DNA from: Streptomyces sp. TRM68367
GTDB lineage: Bacteria; Actinomycetota; Actinomycetes; Streptomycetales; Streptomycetaceae
NCBI RefSeq assembly: GCF_014495685.1
Contig: NZ_JACTVI010000074.1
Span: 1 to 42,192, forward strand
DNA: 42,192 bases
Direction: 5' to 3'
The position numbers and the translations under genes were made by a program. Of the stretch, positions 15,144 through 25,498 are shown in pieces. Below the pieces are notes generated by a model, which worked only from the letters and a program-made list of their open reading frames with translations, did not search any database and was not told the origin of the DNA. The first letter of the stretch is position 1, and each line of letters opens with the position of its first letter.

Positions 15144-15627
15144 AGGGTTCTGTCCTGCCGTGGGTTGCTGCAGGAGAGCCGGGGTTTTCCGCTCTTCGCC
15201 CGAGAGAGGGCGAGAGGCGACTGAGGGCCGAGCCCCGCGACTCGGCCGCGAGGCCGAACCGTCCGTGGATGACGTGGATGACGCGTTCGCGAGAGGGGCC
15301 GGTCAGGCGTGCTGGGATCGTGAGCGACCGCGATCCGGGAGTGCGTCTGCCTGTGCCGGCCGGCGTCCCGATTCGTGCGGTTTCCGTCGCCGCTCCATCG
15401 GAACACCCCCCGGGTCATGTCCTTGGCCGGACCGCATGCCGGCCACTGCGTCAGCGCGATGGCGGCCGACCTGGCGAGGTGCGACCGTCTCTTTGGCCGG
15501 ATATTACCTCACGGCTGACGGTCACGTCACGGTCAAGTTGCTGTCGCACACAGGTAGTTCGCGCATTGTTCACCGTGTTCGGGCCTGCCTTCTTCTCCTC
15601 GGTTCTGCTTGACGCGGCGGCCTCGGC
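15144..15627. other. 484 bases without a gene
   Basis: No frame on either strand combines a ribosome site with protein-like content. It should contain the minus-strand promoter of the 48-residue gene. A small dyad TCGCCC/GGGCGA is at 15196-15213, and the part near 15500-15580 is less GC-rich than the surroundings. Confidence 0.5.
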
Positions 15628-15630
15628 CCG

Positions 15631-16347
15631 CTATCGCGTGGTGAAGGCGCCCCCGTTGACATGGATGGTCTGGCCGGTGATGTGCCGGGCGCCTGGCGAC
15701 GCGAGGAAGCAGGCGGTCCGGGCGATGTCGTCGACCGTGCCCGGCCGCTTGTTGTGCGTCTCCTCCACCAGCGCGCGATAGCGTTCGTCGCTCAGCCCGC
15801 CGCCGAAGAAGTTGGTGCCGGCGATGTACCCCGCGGAGATGACGTTGCAGGTGGCACCCCGGGGAGCCAGCTCGGCGGACAGTGCGGCGTTCCACGCGCC
15901 CAGGGCGGCTTTGGCCGCGCCGTAGGAGCCGCCCCGGCGTTCGGCGCCGATCGAGCCGATGCTGATGACGGAGCTGTCGCCGGTGAGCTTGTCCTGGACC
16001 GAGGCCGTGGTCAGGACCGCGGTGAGCAGGTTCTGCCCCAGGCTGGCCTGCCACTCGTCGAGCAGCGCGTCCAGGGCCGGTCCGTCGCCGGGCGTGACCT
16101 GGGGCAGGCCGCCGGCGGCGTTGACCAGGACGTCCAACTCGTCGATCCGGGCGGCGAGCGCCGAGACCTGCCCGGAGTCGCTCGCGTCGCAGACGACGCC
16201 GTGCGCCCCGAGCTCTGCGGCGGTCTGTTCGACGGTGTCGGGGGTGCGTCCGGTGATGAAGACCTCTGCCTGGTCGGCGGCGAACCGTGCGGCGACGGCA
16301 CGGCCGATGCCGCTGGTGCCTCCGGTGATGAGAACTGTGCGAGGCAA
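15631..16347 (-). CDS. Short-chain dehydrogenase/reductase (SDR)
   Basis: The 238-residue protein is a classical SDR oxidoreductase. It has the cofactor motif TGGTSGIG at residues 8-15, NAAGG at about 76-80, catalytic Ser132 in ISIGSIG and the catalytic pair Tyr142/Lys146 in SYGAAKAA, and it ends with the usual ITGQTIHVNGGAF. An Arg after the first strand (FITGRTP) suggests NADP preference. TTG 16347 is the start: AGGAGG lies 5 bases upstream, whereas upstream codons in the same frame run into the divergent regulator. The substrate is unknown. The 115-base gap to the divergent AraC-type gene holds a palindrome. Confidence 0.9.
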   Translation of the reverse strand: MPRTVLITGGTSGIGRAVAARFAADQAEVFITGRTPDTVEQTAAELGAHGVVCDASDSGQVSALAARIDELDVLVNAAGGLPQVTPGDGPALDALLDEWQASLGQNLLTAVLTTASVQDKLTGDSSVISIGSIGAERRGGSYGAAKAALGAWNAALSAELAPRGATCNVISAGYIAGTNFFGGGLSDERYRALVEETHNKRPGTVDDIARTACFLASPGARHITGQTIHVNGGAFTTR

Positions 16348-16370
16348 AGGATCCTCCTGATCACTGTTGC

Positions 16371-16384
16371 GTTTAGCTCTAAAC
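16371..16384. promoter_or_regulatory. Palindrome between SDR and AraC-type genes
   Basis: GTTTAG and CTAAAC are separated by CT, giving a 14-base dyad 24 bases upstream of the SDR start. It is AT-rich against a GC-rich background. The form TTTAG-N2-CTAAA is typical of small winged-helix (MarR-like) operators, but no such regulator is adjacent. Confidence 0.45.
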
Positions 16385-16462
16385 ATATCGTGGCGGAGCA
16401 CGAACGCATCACGCTCGTCGCTCTGCTCGCGACGGCCCCCGCGATGTGGCACGATCGCGCAC

Positions 16463-16906
16463 GTGGCCAGCAGATCCGACGACACCCAGTACCTGCGCGG
16501 CCTCGCGCGGCTGCGGCGCGTCCGGGACCGGATCGACCGGGAGTACGCGCAGCCACTGGACGTCGAGGCGCTGGCCCGCGGTGTGCACATGTCGGCCGGG
16601 CACCTCAGCCGGGAGTTCCGGCACGCCTACGGAGAATCACCGTACGGCTATCTGATGACGCGGCGCATCGAGCGCGCCATGGCGCTGCTGCGGCGCGGCG
16701 ATCTCAGCGTCACCGAGGTCTGCTTCGCGGTCGGCTGCCAGTCGCTCGGCACCTTCAGCACCCGTTTCACCGAGCTGGTCGGGATGCCGCCCAGCGCCTA
16801 CCGGAGGCAGGCGGCGGACGCGACGGCCGGCATGCCGTCGTGCGTGTCGAAACAGGTCACCAGACCGATCAGGAATCGAGAAGCGCCCTCCCCGAGCCGC
16901 GGCTAG
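16463..16906 (+). CDS. AraC-type helix-turn-helix regulator (DNA-binding domain only)
   Basis: From GTG 16463 the protein is 147 residues and is nearly all AraC DNA-binding domain. The first HTH is in LDVEALARGVHMSAGHLSRE and the second in SVTEVCFAVGCQSLGTFSTR, with the family-typical ending FTELVGMPPSAYRR. There is no separate effector domain. No clear ribosome site precedes the GTG, so translation may be leaderless. The next gene, a VOC-family protein, begins within 11 bases of its stop. A short AraC protein followed by a VOC gene is a recurring actinobacterial pair, so co-transcription is likely. Confidence 0.85.
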   Translation: MASRSDDTQYLRGLARLRRVRDRIDREYAQPLDVEALARGVHMSAGHLSREFRHAYGESPYGYLMTRRIERAMALLRRGDLSVTEVCFAVGCQSLGTFSTRFTELVGMPPSAYRRQAADATAGMPSCVSKQVTRPIRNREAPSPSRG

Positions 16907-16916
16907 CGTGACGGCC

Positions 16917-17327
16917 ATGGACATCACGATTCACGCGAGCTTCCTCCCGCACGACGACCCGGAGGCCGCTCTCGCCTTCTACCGCGACACCCTCGGCTTC
17001 GAGGTCCGGCGCGACGTCGGATACGGCGGGATGCGCTGGCTCACGGTCGGCCCCGCCGGCCAGCCCGGCACCTCCATCGTCCTGTCACCGCCCGCCGCCG
17101 ACCCCGGCATCACCGACGACGAGCGCAAGACCATCGCCGAGATGATGGCCAAGGGCACCTACGCCGGAATCCTCCTGGCCGCCCCCGACCTCGACGGCAC
17201 CTTCGAGCGGGTGGAGGCCAGCGGCGCCGAGGTCGTCCAGGAGCCGACCGAGCAGCCGTACGGGGTCCGCGACTGCGCCTTCCGTGATCCCGCGGGCAAC
17301 ATGGTCCGTATCCAGGAGCTGCGCTGA
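16917..17327 (+). CDS. VOC (glyoxalase/bleomycin-resistance fold) protein
   Basis: The 136-residue product shows the paired beta-alpha-beta-beta-beta modules of the vicinal oxygen chelate fold: ASFLPHDDPEAALAFYRDTL and GFEVRRDVGYGGMRWLTVG, then TYAGILLAAPDLDGTFERVE and the signature CAFRDPAGNMVRIQEL. Members are glyoxalases, dioxygenases or antibiotic-binding proteins, and the ligand here is unknown. ATG 16917 is likely; GTG 16908 would add three residues. It follows the AraC-type gene closely, and a branched hairpin terminator begins directly after its stop codon. Confidence 0.88.
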   Translation: MDITIHASFLPHDDPEAALAFYRDTLGFEVRRDVGYGGMRWLTVGPAGQPGTSIVLSPPAADPGITDDERKTIAEMMAKGTYAGILLAAPDLDGTFERVEASGAEVVQEPTEQPYGVRDCAFRDPAGNMVRIQELR

Positions 17328-17365
17328 GCCGTCCGGCTGTCGCAGGCCCGGCCTGCACGGACGGC
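17328..17365 (+). terminator. Two-tier hairpin terminator after VOC gene
   Basis: Outer arms GCCGTCCG (17328-17335) and CGGACGGC (17358-17365) enclose a second stem GCAGGC (17342-17347) / GCCTGC (17351-17356). It starts at the base after the stop codon. Confidence 0.6.
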
Positions 17366-17417
17366 ACCGTGAAGGAGGCCGCGCCACGCCGTGGCGCCGG
17401 TTTTCGTATCCCTCTGA

Positions 17418-17436
17418 TCGAACCGGAGACGTTCGA
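17418..17436. promoter_or_regulatory. SOS-box-like dyad with wide spacer
   Basis: TCGAAC (17418-17423) and GTTCGA (17431-17436) are exactly the half sites of the actinobacterial LexA box, but the spacer is 7 bases where LexA needs 4. It lies 44 bases before the UvrA-like gene. Confidence 0.4.
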
Positions 17437-17479
17437 CCGAGGCCGCGGGGGGCGGCCCCGACCGACATATGGAGAGACG

Positions 17480-19873
<2,394 letters not shown>

Positions 19874-19890
19874 CCGGGACCGTCGCGGGC

Positions 19891-19931
19891 GGCCCTGCGG
19901 GTAAGGCCCAACACGCTCTCCCCGCAGGGCC
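19891..19931 (+). terminator. Terminator after UvrA-like gene
   Basis: Perfect 11-bp arms GGCCCTGCGGG (19891-19901) and CCCGCAGGGCC (19921-19931) with a 19-base loop begin 18 bases after the stop. Confidence 0.65.
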
Positions 19932-20046
19932 GGTCGGCTTCCCGGTGGGCGAGCAACCGCGGTTGGCCGGATACGAGCGGTGTGACTCGACATCGGCCGG
20001 ACAGGAGCTCAGACGGACGGACGAGTCGTATGAGGAAGGGTTGCCG

Positions 20047-20592
20047 ATGTCCGCAGTCGTGACGACGGTTCTGGCCGCGGCGGTGGCCGCGCTGCCGACC
20101 GCCGAGACGCACTGTCCGGGTGTGATCGTCGCCGAGCGTTTCGGAAGCTCGCCCGGGACCGCCATCACGCATGACCGGGACGCCGTACCGGAAGGCAGCC
20201 GCGTCGTGGTCGTGGAGAAGCCGCACAAGGGAGGCGGGACCACGGTCGCCGTCGGCCTGAAGGGACTCCAGCCGGACCGCACCTATGGCGCCCACGTGCA
20301 CACCAAGCCGTGCGGCCCCGAGCCCGCGGACTCCGGCCCGCACTACCAGAACACCGTGGACCCGGTGCAGCCCTCGGTGGATCCCGCCTACGCCAACCCC
20401 GACAACGAGGTGTGGCTGGACTTCACCACCAACACCCGTGGCAGCGGCGGTGCCGTGGCCACGGTCGACTGGCGGTTCCGCGAGGGCGCGGCACGCTCGG
20501 TGGTCGTCCACGAGCACGCGACCGAGACCGGGCCCGGCCACGCGGGCATGGCGGGCGCCCGACTGGCCTGCGTGAACGTGCCGTTCAGCTGA
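20047..20592 (+). CDS. Cu/Zn superoxide dismutase family protein
   Basis: The 181-residue product carries Cu/Zn SOD signatures: His83-Val-His85 in GAHVHTKPCG, His99 in SGPHYQ, and His155/His157 near VVHEHATETGPGHAGMAG, with Cys89 and Cys175 placed for the conserved disulfide. A short hydrophobic N-terminus (VVTTVLAAAVAALPTAE) suggests export, where it would dismutate superoxide outside the membrane. Family members of this actinobacterial type vary in their copper ligands, so activity is probable but not certain. AGGAAGGG precedes the ATG at 20047. Convergent with the next gene, sharing a hairpin between the two stops. Confidence 0.88.
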   Translation: MSAVVTTVLAAAVAALPTAETHCPGVIVAERFGSSPGTAITHDRDAVPEGSRVVVVEKPHKGGGTTVAVGLKGLQPDRTYGAHVHTKPCGPEPADSGPHYQNTVDPVQPSVDPAYANPDNEVWLDFTTNTRGSGGAVATVDWRFREGAARSVVVHEHATETGPGHAGMAGARLACVNVPFS

Positions 20593-20615
20593 GTACCGGC
20601 GGCCTTCCGCGGTAC
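20593..20615. terminator. Bidirectional hairpin between convergent genes
   Basis: GTACC and GGTAC enclose GCGG/CCGC around a CCTT loop, with one bulged G. It lies between the SOD stop (20592) and the stop of the opposite gene (20621). Confidence 0.55.
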
Positions 20616-20620
20616 GTGAC

Positions 20621-21136
20621 TCACCCCGGGCGGACCGCCGACGAGGACGGCCGCGCGGATCTCTCGCCGGGCGGACGGGGCGTCACCGCGGACAGGCCGT
20701 CGGGGGCGACCTCCAGCTTCTGCTCGCTCGTGCCGCCCGGTCCGCCGGCCGGTGTGCCCGCGCCCGTGGACAGCTGGGACCACGCCGCCATGGCCAGGGC
20801 TACCGCGGCTGCTGTTCCGGCCACCCGGCCCGCTCGCCGGAACCTGGCGCGGCGGTCCAGATCCCGCCACTTCGGCCCGGCCGGCGGCTCCTCCCGCTGC
20901 CACAACTCGCCCACCGCGTCGGTCTCGTCGTCCGAGCGGCGTATCCACCGCCGCATGTCCCGGGGCCGCGGGTGCCGACCTCGTGCCCGCTCCCGCGCGG
21001 CGGGTTCCCTGGGGGCGGCGGAAGCGCGGATGGCGCGCTCGCTGTCGGCGAGGAAGCGGTGCCAGACCTCCTCCGGAACGGGCGGTGCGCCGTCCCCGTC
21101 GTCCGCCCCACTGCTGCCTGGCCCCACGGTGGTCAT
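20621..21136 (-). CDS. Hypothetical single-pass membrane protein
   Basis: The 171-residue product has a charged cytoplasmic N-terminal part of about 105 residues (PEEVWHRFLADSERAIRASA and PKWRDLDRRARFRRAGR), one transmembrane helix (VAGTAAAVALAMAAWSQL) and a proline/glycine-rich outer tail. This design recurs in Streptomyces conserved hypotheticals, though I cannot name a family. GAGAGGG lies just upstream of the ATG. The upstream region holds a 13-base palindrome and a TATTAT-like -10 element on the same strand, so the gene is probably regulated. Confidence 0.7.
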   Translation of the reverse strand: MTTVGPGSSGADDGDGAPPVPEEVWHRFLADSERAIRASAAPREPAARERARGRHPRPRDMRRWIRRSDDETDAVGELWQREEPPAGPKWRDLDRRARFRRAGRVAGTAAAVALAMAAWSQLSTGAGTPAGGPGGTSEQKLEVAPDGLSAVTPRPPGERSARPSSSAVRPG

Positions 21137-21175
21137 GGCCCTCTCTTCGTCAAGTACTCACGGATAATACGATGC

Positions 21176-21188
21176 TTGCACAGTGCAA
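21176..21188. promoter_or_regulatory. Palindrome TTGCACAGTGCAA upstream of membrane-protein gene
   Basis: Arms TTGCAC and GTGCAA are perfect around a single central base. On the minus strand it lies just upstream of a TATTAT-like -10 element, so a bound repressor would block transcription of the 20621-21136 gene. Confidence 0.5.
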
Positions 21189-21386
21189 AATGAGATCGCC
21201 AGTGATTCGGGCTGTCGTTCGCGGTGAACTTCGCGCGCGTTTACGCCGTGCGGCCGGCTGCCGCCACGCCCGCGAGCGGCCCTCGTGGAGGCACTCAGGT
21301 GTTCGCCGGAACGGGTACATGTGACCTGTAACCGCCCTGCCTCAGGGGGAAGTTGGGAGCATGAGCAGAGCTCCGTCCGGACCGGG

Positions 21387-22028
21387 TCAACCTGCTCGGT
21401 CCTCCCGGGGCGGGTAGTTGACGGGAGAAGACCATGACCGTTGTATTCGTCCACGGTGTGCCCGAGACCGGGGAGGTCTGGGACAAGCTGCGTCGGCACC
21501 TCGGCCGGGAGGGCGTCGCGCTGGACCTGCCGGGGTTCGGTGCCGTGCGGCCGGCCGGGTTCGGCGGCGGGAAGGACGATCACGTCGAGTGGCTGGTGGA
21601 CCGGCTGCGTTCCGTGCCGGGGCCGGTCGATCTGGTCGGGCACGACTGGGGAGCGCTGCTGACCTACCGGGTGGCCACGGCGTACGACGTGCCGCTGCGA
21701 GGCTGAACCAGGTCTCCATCCCGGTCGTCGACTGCCGCTCACTGCCGACCTCGGTGGCGACGCCCTCGATCCGCGCGTGCCACTGCGCGCGCTCCGGGGA
21801 GTCCAGCCAGGCGGCGAGCCGGTGCGGGTCGGACCAGCGCAGCACCGCGTGGTAGCGGTGGCCGTCCTCGGGCCGCAGCCAGGAGAAACCCTCGTTGCCC
21901 TGGAAATTTCGGGCGCAGCGGCTGATCCCGTGCGTCCACTCCTCGAACTGCCTCTCGTGGCCGGGGCGAACCTGCCAGGTGAGGACCGTGGTCACCGGCT
22001 CGTCCCGCCGTGCCTGGGTGGTGCTCAT
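21387..22028 (-). pseudogene. Antibiotic biosynthesis monooxygenase-domain gene, 3' end lost
   Basis: The first ~110 residues form an ABM fold: TTVLTWQVRPGHERQFEEWT, GISRCARNFQGNEGFSWLRP, YHAVLRWSDPHRLAAWLDSP and a final METWFSL. Related Streptomyces proteins continue after the ETWF motif into a proline-rich linker and membrane helices. Here the reading frame instead runs into the antisense of an alpha/beta hydrolase gene and gives low-complexity arginine/proline text until 21387. The break lies near 21700. The domain itself could still fold, but the native C-terminus is gone. ATG 22028 has GAGG upstream. Confidence 0.65.
21434..21706 (+). pseudogene. Truncated alpha/beta hydrolase gene
   Basis: The 90-residue product is the N-terminal third of an alpha/beta hydrolase. 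It opens with VVFVHGVPETGEVWDKLRRH (oxyanion HG motif) and includes the nucleophile elbow VGHDWGALL, with Asp as nucleophile, as in epoxide hydrolases and haloalkane dehalogenases. Family members have about 280 residues with the acid and His further on; these are missing. The text stops at AYDVPLRG, directly abutting the truncated monooxygenase gene on the other strand. GGGAGAAG precedes the ATG. Confidence 0.8.
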
Positions 22029-22093
22029 CCAGCCTCGTGTGCCACGCGTGGCGCCGGTCATGCCCGGTCGTACTGCGGCCCGTGCCCCTGCTA

Positions 22094-22468
22094 TCAGCGC
22101 CCGGCGTTCTGCTCCACCAGCGCCTGCGTGACCGCCCGCACGCTCCGCGCGATGTGCTGCAGCTGCATGACCTCCGCCGCGTACAGCTTGATCGTGTGCT
22201 CGATGACCGACTCGGGCAGGCCGAGGCGCGGCAGGTCGGCGCGCGCGGTCTGCAGGGCGGTGCGGGCCACCCGGATCTCCTGCTGGACCTGGATCTGCGC
22301 GTGCCGGGCGAGCAGCACGGGGTGGCGGATCAGCGCGGGATAACTGGCGTAGCGCGCGGGCACCAGCTCGCGCAGCCACTTGGCGGCCGAACGCTCCCAG
22401 TCGTAGCTGCCCGGGGCCTTGACCTGGCACGGCCAGTCCGGGCTGATGCGCGTGGACGTCAGGGGCAT
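22094..22468 (-). CDS. Conserved hypothetical helical protein, 124 aa
   Basis: The protein is mostly helical, with RSAAKWLRELVPARYASYPA, LIRHPVLLARHAQIQVQQEI and RVARTALQTARADLPRLGLP followed by a further helix IKLYAAEVMQLQHIARSVRA. It looks like a small helical bundle without cysteines, signal or membrane segments. ATG 22468 is preferred: GGGAG lies 8 bases upstream, while the ATG two codons earlier is too close. I do not recognise it beyond a Streptomyces-type conserved hypothetical. The 340 bases upstream are unusually AT-rich near 22700 with overlapping dyads, so it probably has its own promoter. Confidence 0.7.
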   Translation of the reverse strand: MPLTSTRISPDWPCQVKAPGSYDWERSAAKWLRELVPARYASYPALIRHPVLLARHAQIQVQQEIRVARTALQTARADLPRLGLPESVIEHTIKLYAAEVMQLQHIARSVRAVTQALVEQNAGR

Positions 22469-22699
22469 GATCATCGCTCCCGGTGTGCGGCGTCGTCGGG
22501 GGTGTGCGACGGAGGTGGGGCGGCCCCGGCCTGGGGGATGACCGGGGCCGTCGCGCAGGAGCCCGGCGACGGCAGATGTCGCCCGCGCGGTGAGCGGTGC
22601 AACGTGCGCATGGGCGGACCGTCGGCTTTCTCCGTGCGGAGCGGGATGAGGGTTGACCACGGTGCGGAGCGCGAACCGGAAACGTCCGGGTCGCGATCC

Positions 22700-22754
22700 G
22701 TGAGCAGTATTTATATATGCTGTCCGGTTTTCAAGCAGCATGAAAACATTCATG
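22700..22754. promoter_or_regulatory. AT-rich promoter region with overlapping dyads
   Basis: TTTATATATG near 22710-22720 stands out in this GC-rich window. Next to it, GTTTTCA (22727-22733) and TGAAAAC (22741-22747) form one dyad with a 7-base loop, and CATGAA (22739-22744) / TTCATG (22749-22754) forms another overlapping it. Both cannot form in RNA at once. The region lies between the RpiR gene end and the start of the 124-residue gene, so it probably drives the latter. Bases 22470-22700 hold nothing else I can name. Confidence 0.45.
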
Positions 22755-22811
22755 TGTGATGGGGTGCGGACGGTACCACTGTGACGGCATGGGGGAGGGT
22801 GGTGCCGGTCC

Positions 22812-23729
22812 TCAGTCCTTGAGGAAGAACTGGAGCCGGTCGGCGACTTGCTCGTACTCCTCCAGCCGGCCCTGCGTCCGCTCGGGATCCGCGTCGGTCA
22901 TGGCCTGCAGCAGCGCCGCGCACATCACGCCGGGCGCGGCGTAGGAGTCGAAGACCAGGCGCGACCCGGTCCCGGTGGCGAAGGTGACGTCGGCCTCGTC
23001 CGCCATCGGCCCCAACGCCAGGTCGGTGATCAGCGCGACCTTGAGTCCGGCGCGGCGCGCGACCCGCACCGCGGTGAGCGTCTCGTGCGCGTGCCGGGGC
23101 AAGGAGAACGCCAGCACCCAGGTGCCCCCGGCCTCGCGGGACTGCAGCAGCGCGTCGTAGGCGACGCTGCCGCCCCGGGTCACCAGCCTGACGTCCGGGT
23201 GGATCCGGCGGGCGGCGTAGGCGAAGTACTCGGCCAGCGAGACGGAGATCCGCAGCCCGAGCACGGTCAGCGGCGCCGACGCCGACAGCTCGCGGCCGAC
23301 GGCGATCACCCGGTCGGGGTCGGCGAAGTCCCGCCGCAGGTTCTCCAGGTTCTCGATCTCGGCGTCCACCGCCGCCTGCAGCTCGTTGCCCCGGCACTCC
23401 TCGGCCGGGCCCCCGCCGCGCGCCCCGAGCGCGATCGACTGGAGCCGCTCCCGCAGCGCGGGGTAACCGCTGAAGCCGACCGCCGCGGCGAAACGCGTCA
23501 CCGATGGCTGGCTCACCCCGACACGGTCCGCGAGATCCGTGATCGACAGGAACGCCGCTTCGGTGAGGTGCTCGATCAGGTACTGGGCGATGCGCCGCTG
23601 CCCCGGCGACAGACGTGGCTGGTCGAAGAGCTCCCTGAGCTGGGACGTCGGGGAGGCCTCAGCTTCCGGGTCCGTCTTTCCCGAGGTGATGGCGGATGCC
23701 TGCGCGCGAGCCTGCTGGGGCGATGGCAC
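22812..23729 (-). CDS. MurR/RpiR family transcriptional regulator
   Basis: The protein (305 residues from GTG 23729) has an N-terminal HTH_6 domain (LSPGQRRIAQYLIEHLTEAA, ITDLADRVGVSQPSVTRFAA) and a C-terminal SIS sugar-phosphate-binding domain (APLTVLGLRISVSLAEYFAY, WVLAFSLPRHAHETLTAVRV, GLKVALITD). Such regulators sense phosphosugars and control their catabolism. GTG 23729 is chosen because AAAGGAGG lies 7 bases upstream; the ATG at 23753 has none. Its target is unclear: no sugar-phosphate gene is adjacent, though the kinase and sugar importer further along are candidates. Confidence 0.9.
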   Translation of the reverse strand: MPSPQQARAQASAITSGKTDPEAEASPTSQLRELFDQPRLSPGQRRIAQYLIEHLTEAAFLSITDLADRVGVSQPSVTRFAAAVGFSGYPALRERLQSIALGARGGGPAEECRGNELQAAVDAEIENLENLRRDFADPDRVIAVGRELSASAPLTVLGLRISVSLAEYFAYAARRIHPDVRLVTRGGSVAYDALLQSREAGGTWVLAFSLPRHAHETLTAVRVARRAGLKVALITDLALGPMADEADVTFATGTGSRLVFDSYAAPGVMCAALLQAMTDADPERTQGRLEEYEQVADRLQFFLKD

Positions 23730-23818
23730 CGGTGCGCCTCCTTTGTCTCCCACAGTCGCTCAACATAGCTCACGGACCGTGCTGACCAGGGCTTGCAACA
23801 GAGATGAGGGGCGAGGGC

Positions 23819-25498
23819 TCACCGGCGGTAGATCGTGATCGAGTGGCCCACCGACTCCACCGGACGGCTGCTGTCGATCAGCGCGGCCAGCCGCCCGGTC
23901 GCCTTGGCGGCCGCGGAGTCCGACACCACCAGCAGCCCGTGCACCTGACGGGCCGGCACCCGCCGCGGATCGGTGGCGTCGATGCCGTAGAAGGACGGCA
24001 CTGCGCTGCCCTTGTACACGAGCCAGACCCGCTCGCGCGGGTAGCGTTCGCGCAGCCGGTCCGCGAGCCGGCCCAGGTCCTGGCCCCAGTCCACGTTGGA
24101 GTCGTGCAGCCGCTGATGCGTCCGGGCAGGTCCGCCGAACGCCTCGTTGGAGTACGGCAGATAGTAGGGATACGTCCGCAGCGAGCTGACCGCGACGAAC
24201 GCCACCAGTGCCCCCGTCACGGCCGGCGTCCACCGCCACCGCACCACCAGCACACAGCCTGCCGCCACTGCCAGGAACATCGGCAGGAAGACCGCGTACC
24301 GGGTCCCGAAGTTCCGCGACCCCTCCATGGCCGCCAGCAGCAGCACGGCGGCCGGCGCGAGCAGATACGGCGACGCGGGCCGCAGCCGTCGCAGCGCCAC
24401 CACCGCCACGGCACCGGCGGCCCACAGCGCGAGCATGCCGAGCGGGGTCTTCACCAGCAGCGCGGCCGGGAGGTAGTACCAGAGGGAGCCGGTGTACAGC
24501 CGGCCGAAGAGGAAGCCCTCCCAGGGGTGGTTCTCGAAGCCGAACTGGATCCGCATGCCGTCCCGGTACGGCTCCGGGAACGGCACCAGCTCGACCAGCA
24601 GCCCCCGCGGCCCGTGCACCACGGGCACATGCTGCTGGGGCTGCCAGCGCAGCCGCGGATCGACCACCAGATACGTCGCCCATACGACCGCCACGGCGAC
24701 CACCGCCACGAGGGCCGCGCCCGCGCCCGCCCGCAGCAGTGCCCTGCGCCGGCCGGCACTCGCCGACGCGCACCACACCGACACGGCGGCCAGCGCGAGC
24801 AGCACCGGCACCGCGGGCAGCGCGCTCATCTTCGTGGCCAGGGCCGCACCGAACGCCACCCCGGCCAGCGGCACATACCGGCGCGGCCGGAGCCGCGACC
24901 GCCACAGCAGCCACACCGACGTCAGCACGAACCCGGCAGCGGGCACGTCGAGCGTGGCCAGGGAGCCGTGCGCGATGACGTCGGGGGAGAAGCAGTACAG
25001 GGCCAGCGCCGCCAACGCCCCAGCTCTCCCGGCCAGTTCACGGGCAAAGGCGAAAACCACGAGCCCGAACAGCAGCGTCAGCGCGATCACCGGCAGCCGC
25101 GCCCACAGCATCAGGTGCCCAGGGTCGTTGCCGGACTCGTAGAGCAGGTGCCGGCCCAGCGCGCCCTGGTCGCCCGTGAAGGACGCGTCGACGTGGGGAT
25201 CGGCAAGCGCCACGCCCACGCCGATGACCAGCTTCCCGAGCGGCGGGTGCTCCGGGTTGTAGCGCAGGTTGTGCTCGTGCCAGTAGTCGGCGGCCGAACC
25301 GACGTACACGGGTTCGTCGATCGTCGGCGTCTGCTGGACGGCGGTGGTCACCATCGCCACCGCCATGTGCACGAGCAGCAGCACGACGAGCAGCGGCACG
25401 AGCCACGGCTTCACCAGCCGGCGCGCGGGGCGCCCCGCGGGCGCCCGGGGGAGCGCGTCCGGGTCCAGGAACACCGAGTGCTGTGCGCGCGCCATCAT
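23819..25498 (-). CDS. GT39/PMT-like membrane glycosyltransferase
   Basis: The product is a polytopic membrane protein with about ten hydrophobic segments, of the GT-C type. The family's first loop carries the acidic catalytic motif TPTIDEPVYVGSAADYW followed by NPEHPPLGKLVIGVG. Such enzymes transfer a sugar from a polyprenyl phosphate donor to a protein or lipid on the outer face. The C-terminal 120 residues form a soluble part (DSNVDWGQDLGRLADRLRER). From ATG 25498 it has 559 residues; the frame extends to GTG 25549 (576 residues). A perfect hairpin ends exactly where ATG 25498 begins, which leaves the start uncertain. Confidence 0.85.
   Translation of the reverse strand: MMARAQHSVFLDPDALPRAPAGRPARRLVKPWLVPLLVVLLLVHMAVAMVTTAVQQTPTIDEPVYVGSAADYWHEHNLRYNPEHPPLGKLVIGVGVALADPHVDASFTGDQGALGRHLLYESGNDPGHLMLWARLPVIALTLLFGLVVFAFARELAGRAGALAALALYCFSPDVIAHGSLATLDVPAAGFVLTSVWLLWRSRLRPRRYVPLAGVAFGAALATKMSALPAVPVLLALAAVSVWCASASAGRRRALLRAGAGAALVAVVAVAVVWATYLVVDPRLRWQPQQHVPVVHGPRGLLVELVPFPEPYRDGMRIQFGFENHPWEGFLFGRLYTGSLWYYLPAALLVKTPLGMLALWAAGAVAVVALRRLRPASPYLLAPAAVLLLAAMEGSRNFGTRYAVFLPMFLAVAAGCVLVVRWRWTPAVTGALVAFVAVSSLRTYPYYLPYSNEAFGGPARTHQRLHDSNVDWGQDLGRLADRLRERYPRERVWLVYKGSAVPSFYGIDATDPRRVPARQVHGLLVVSDSAAAKATGRLAALIDSSRPVESVGHSITIYRR

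Noticed and set aside
15269..15600. Plus-strand frame upstream of the SDR gene's 3' end
   Set aside because: Arg/Pro/Val-rich composition without ribosome site or family features.
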